Source: Saxidomus purpurata
Taxonomy: Eukaryota > Mollusca > Bivalvia > Venerida > Veneridae
Assembly: GCA_022818135.1 (NCBI GenBank)
Contig: JAFMSR010000008.1
Span: forward strand, 7,492,140-7,556,139
DNA length: 64,000 nucleotides
Direction of reading: 5' to 3'
Positions within the stretch are counted from its first letter, which is position 1, and each line of letters starts with the position of its first letter. The notes beneath the pieces are model-generated. The model was not told the origin of the DNA. It worked only from the letters and a program-made list of their open reading frames with translations, and ran no database searches. Of this stretch, positions 58,701 through 64,000 are shown in pieces. The position numbers and the translations under genes are program-made.

Positions 58701-61700
58701 TTTCACTGTTAAGTTTTTAACATTACCACTCTATATAGAGTTATAGGAGACATTTACCTTTTACAGTAACTATTTACAAATAACAATTTAGCTACTCTAC
58801 AAATATATAGCAATAAAAAGATAAAGCAAATTTATTTTATGTTTTCCAGTGAATTATAGAGTTTTCTCAGTGAAATAAAAGTGATAATCCACAGTTTTGA
58901 AACAGTGGATTACCATTTTTATTTTTCACTGTTTTGCAATCTTTAACCCGGATTTACGTCAAAAAGTATACCGAGCGTAATTAATGCTGGAAACCATGCG
59001 ACGATGACGTCGTTTAAATGACGTCATTTGCGCTATGTTTCTGATGACGTTTCCCGCGATTTTCGAAATTTTGTAGAAATAAACTCAATAAAAGTAGAGT
59101 TTTAACCATAAAATAAACAGAAAAATTGTTGGTATCGGTGTAAAATCACGCTAATTTCACTCGTGAACACAAAAAGTTGTTATTTTCACTCGTGGCTGCG
59201 CCACTCGTGAAAATATCACTTTTGGTGCCCACTCGGTGAAATTATAACGTGATCTTACACCGAAACCAACAATTATCCTCTATATGAAAATAATGAAAAA
59301 TCCTACTTCTCCAATACATACTATTTACGTTGAACTAATAGACAATAATATCAAAGGTTGGGCAACTCGTATAAATTCTATAATAGACCATCTTGGTTTT
59401 ACACATATAAGATTGAATTTTGATATCAATAATGAATATTTGTCTCTGTTTAAAACACGATTGCAAGATCAATTTAAACAAGATTGGTCTGCATCTATAC
59501 AGTCTATGACCAAACTAGAATATTACTGTAAGTTTAAAAAAGTTTTTGTATTTGAGAACTATCTTACTATCATTGAACACGATGATCTCAGAAAACATTT
59601 AAGTCGCTTAAGATTGAGTTCACATAATTTAGAAATTGAAGCAGGACGCTTTAATGGGATTGATAGAGCTAACAGGTTCTGCAAACTATGTAGCCAAATG
59701 GTGGTTGAATCTGAGTTTCATTTTATGTTGTGTTGTACTAAATATAGAACTCTCAGAACTAAGTATAACTGTAACTTGTCATGGCCCTGCCTAAATATGT
59801 TTAACTCCCTAATGTCAACACACAATAAGGGAAAAATTATATAACATAGCAAAATACATTAAAGATGCATTTGAACTAAGAAAGAATACTCTGGAAAACT
59901 TATTTTAAATATTGAAGCTTGTATATATTTGCCACATATATGTTTGTTGTAGTGTTTATATATGTATGTTGATATATGTATGTATTTGTTTGTCTTCGCC
60001 ATAATTGTATGTATATATGGCCAAAGGCATTTCCTATGCTGATTGCCAATAAACTTGAAACTTGAAACTATATAATCCAATCACAGGTGTCTATAAGAAC
60101 TATAATTAATGTTAAGCCTTTCTGTGAATAACACATGTTGATTAATGTAAATATCTTGTTTTTAAGGATTGAAATGATGTCTACAACAAGCTGTTAAATA
60201 CAATTTCGAACAATTGCAATAAGTTTAATCTAGCTATGCTAATGTTTGAATATATATATTTATATATATATTTATTTATTTATGTCTCATCCATCACATG
60301 TATACATATAAAACATACATACACAAACCAACATATATTAACATGAAAATGGCCATTCTTAGTAAGAATTATATGAGACTTCATATACTTTTGCACAAGA
60401 AATATCACAATTACTATCACTTATAATACAAGGTAAAAGTTAGATAACCATCGCTAATCCAAGCCTAAAATATGCCATAAAAGGTTTTAGGTAAAAAACT
60501 GAAAAGGAAAACTGCACTACTGCGCATGAAAAAAAAATGCCTTAAAAAATCAAATATCAGCCTTGATCAGATCAAGGATGAACTGATTAGCAATGATTAC
60601 CTAAACTTAATTAAAAGACGACAAAGCACAGTCAATCTAAGACACGTGACATATACATGTATCTACATAAAACAGTTCTTGTGTAAAATTTAAGTGTCTA
60701 AAGAAAGTATATACGAATAAATTTGAATGTATATTGTATTTCTAGAATTGGAATTATGTCTACAACAAGATGCTTAATACAAATTCCAACAATGAAAAGA
60801 AGCTGAATTTATTTTTTAGAAAATGTTGTTCTAGGATTCTGGTTATACTTATTTGATGGAGTTTGATATAAAATGTTCCATTTATATCAATGGAAGTAGT
60901 TTGTTGTTTTTCAATGTTTGTGGTTCTGTGTACAAGAAGGAATGTATTACGAATTCAAACTATGCAAATTAGTTTTAAGTATGTCAATATAAATTTCTTA
61001 TTGTTCTATGATTGTCGTACTGTGATGATTGAGGAATCTACTGCAAATTTAAGCGATGAGAAGAAGGTATATTTATACTAATGGAACCTTTTTTCATTGT
61101 TCAAGGAATTTGGTTCTGTCTACAAGAAAGTGTCTGAAACAAATTCAAACAATGCAAAAAAAGCTCATTTTGTATCAAAAATGTAAATATTTTGGGGTTT
61201 TTAAGATTGCGGATTTTGGACGATATGGAAAGAAACTGAATCTTTATTAAATGTTATGTTTTTGTTGTTCTTGGGCTGGGTAGTGTTTAATACTAATTCG
61301 AACTGTAAGAAGAAGTTGTATTTGAGTTTTTAATAAATGTCATTTGTACTGTGGTTTGGATTCTTTTCAAAAGAAGGAGTTTAATGCAAAATTGAGCTGA
61401 AAGAGGTTCAATTAATATTAAAGTCAACATTTTGGTGTTATAGGATTGTGGTTTTGTTGTGAAGAATGTGTTCACAAACTGGAGCTATGGATAAAAATCC
61501 AGTCGTCATTATATGACAGTATTTTATTTCAGGATTGGGGTTCTGTTGACCAGAACGTGTTTTATATAAACTCAAACTGTGGGAAGAAGTTCAACCTGGC
61601 TGATAATATTGAAATCGGCAACTACAACATACTTATGCATGACAGCGTACTCTATGATTCCAGTACGATCACAAATGATGCCTCGCATGAACTATTCAGG

Positions 61701-61796
61701 AAAGTTTTTAAGAGCGGATTTCCCTGGGAGGTTCTTGAAGTTTTCTCAGGTAAAACGTATTCATTATTATAATTTATTATAATTATTATTATTTTA

Positions 61797-61828
<32 letters not shown>

Positions 61829-61837
61829 CAAGCATAT

Positions 61838-61872
<35 letters not shown>

Positions 61873-64000
61873 TTTTATTTATTTATTTATTTATCTATAT
61901 ATATAGCTACAAACTAATAGAACGTGAAGTATGCACATGCAGAAAAGTACATATATGTACAATTGTATTTGCATTGTCCTATTCCAAAACTATTAAACAG
62001 TTTATAATTTATTACATACCAAATTTTGGTCTGAAGATAATATAGTTATATTATATTTTATTCTATTCTTTAGGTCCACCGAATGTGGCATTTACGTGGC
62101 GCCATTGGGGAACATTCGAAGGCGATTACAAGCAAGCAAAGGCTACTGGAGAAACACTTGAAATGTTCGGAAGCTGCTTTGTAAAAGTTACTGACGAACT
62201 AAAAATTAAGAGTATAGAAGTGTTCTATGATCCTAACGTGATGCTGAAGGAGTTAATGGCTAAAGGGGACAAGGCGTCATGCCCTTTCCATCATCCATTA
62301 TGAACGGAAATGGTTTATAGTACGTTTAGGATGATCATGACCGTGATGTACCCAATTAACACGGTCCGCTGCGTCATTATAAATTGTACCGTTAATTCTT
62401 CACTGTTAAACTTATATAGTCAAACAATTATACTTATGCTTCTTGGTTTATGTTTTCACTGATTCTAAGAACTATTTACGAATTATATCGTAGTGTCTTT
62501 AGTATAAAATTAAGTGGTAACAATTGAGATATCATAGAGATTTTGTCGATGTTACTTTCGGTTGTTATTGTTGTAGGACGTCCTGGACGAGCAGCATCTT
62601 TCAGTTGCTGCTGTCCAATACGAAATTTGACCACCCACCTACAAATAGTTCTGTGAGACATTTGACCCTCCCCATAAATGGCACACACCTAACGGTGAAT
62701 GGCAATGGCCTTTATGCCGAGTAGCGACCTACCGTTTATGTAAACCCTTACTTCAAGGACGTTTTCAGCTCTTTTATCACTCTACTGACACAAGGTGATC
62801 TTTTGCACAAATTCCACGCTTTCCTAGAAAAAAGAACAGATGACATCATTTATGGAACACCCCTTGTAGTAGTTTTGAATCGAAAAATAAAAACAAAATA
62901 AAAGTTTGGGTGCAGAATGTTAGAGATCACAATCACCCAGGTTGCTTCTCATGCTAACTGCAATCTCCAATATCAATTTAAGCAAGGGAAAATGCAAATA
63001 ATATATGACATTTAATACCGTGACACACTTCAAAATATTTAATAAGACAGTGCTCGTACTAGTAATTTTTCTACTACACCCATACTCACACACAGGCTAA
63101 AGTAACTACTATGTTGTTATATGACAATAGACCAATTTGTGGATGTCGCAGTACATCTCAGCCCACCAGATATTTTGGCGACTGTCATATGTGCTATTAA
63201 CAATCTCTAGTACTAGCTTGCGACACTGTACCGACTTTGCGATGTGTGTACATAATACCAGAATACAATATTGGGCCGATGTCGTATTCGACAGTGAACC
63301 ATGTCTGGGCTTCTATAATTTGTCTTATATACATGCTAAACTTGAGCAGTAACTACCATGTTGTTATACACCAATAGACCAATGTAAGGATATCTGGTAC
63401 ATCTCTGAAAACCAGAAATGGGCGACTGCCGTGTACGTATACAGCAATTTTGTGGGCGATTCTCGCCTCCGCCCTCGACCCAATTTAAGTACAAAATATA
63501 ACTCATATTCTCTGAGACCACCAATGATTTGTACCAAAAATATATAATAGTTTCAAATATCACATGTAGTTGCATCGTTAATACGACATAGTGTGTACAG
63601 CCTTTAGTGAATATACGGATTATATTACCATGTTGAAGTCGCCCTACTTTTTACGGTGCATTCCGGTCAAGTTTCTTTTTTTTTTCTCACAATGTGACAG
63701 TTGGCGCCTTTCGACTGAATAAAATTATTTTTTTTACTATAAAATCTAGCTAACAATCGCTTTCATATACTAAAAACTGCGCCGACTATTTTTTTAAAGG
63801 TAGTTCTTGTTTATAATAAATCCACTTGCAAAGTAGTGTCTCGAAAGGGGGTCATTTTTTATAGTTTAAAATTTGACAGAGTGACTTTTACAAGCCCAGA
63901 CAACCTACTTACGATATGTTAGCCGAATTTATAATTTTTAAAGCATCTTGTCATCTAAATCTGACAGATTGACAGTTATATATAACATTCGGGAATGAAA

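Overview
The window looks like nuclear DNA of a bivalve mollusc. The evidence is the spliced genes with GT/AG introns, AT-rich intergenic DNA, tRNA-derived SINE heads, Tc1/mariner, LINE and Polinton-type elements, and dispersed repeats that end in an 'AACAAGAGGGCC' type motif, which I know from bivalve genomes. HSPA12-type chaperones and Mieap-like proteins are also families known to be expanded in bivalves. The species cannot be told from the sequence alone.

Layout. 0.8-2.1 kb: minus-strand exons of a coiled-coil protein resembling mitochondria-eating protein (Mieap/SPATA18), running off the left edge. 3.9-8.2 kb: a complete five-exon HSPA12-like Hsp70-family gene coding for 628 residues. 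8.6-11.3 kb: dispersed repeats, then a trypsin-like protease terminal exon whose active-site codons have become a 31-bp minisatellite. 13.5-18.9 kb: a 5.3-kb minisatellite. 21.1-22.6 kb: a complete-length but frameshifted Tc1 transposon. 23.9-26.9 kb: a 2-kb inverted-repeat DNA element with 6-bp target duplication, plus a related copy. 26.9-36.0 kb: a 9-kb Polinton/Maverick-like element with 0.75-kb inverted repeats. It keeps a capsid-associated (penton-like) gene, a basic protein and a zinc-finger gene, but no recognisable polymerase, integrase, ATPase or major capsid gene. It is itself invaded by a LINE and by a 4-kb inverted-repeat element.

42.2-62.3 kb: one gene for a 'pathogen-related protein'-like SnoaL-fold protein (219 residues, three coding exons) with a 19-kb first intron full of repeats. 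These include palindromic TTAAACC arrays, SINEs, LINE fragments and foldback elements. Just before exon 2 there is a periodic array of nine decayed copies of the start of exon 2. A mariner fragment follows the gene.

The genes do not form a pathway. The chaperone, the mitophagy-type protein and the protease are typical of bivalve stress and immune repertoires, but here they are only neighbours. Most of the window is mobile or tandemly repeated DNA. Three places (9.89-10.05, 14.14-14.19 and 48.65-48.73 kb) look like consensus errors rather than biology.
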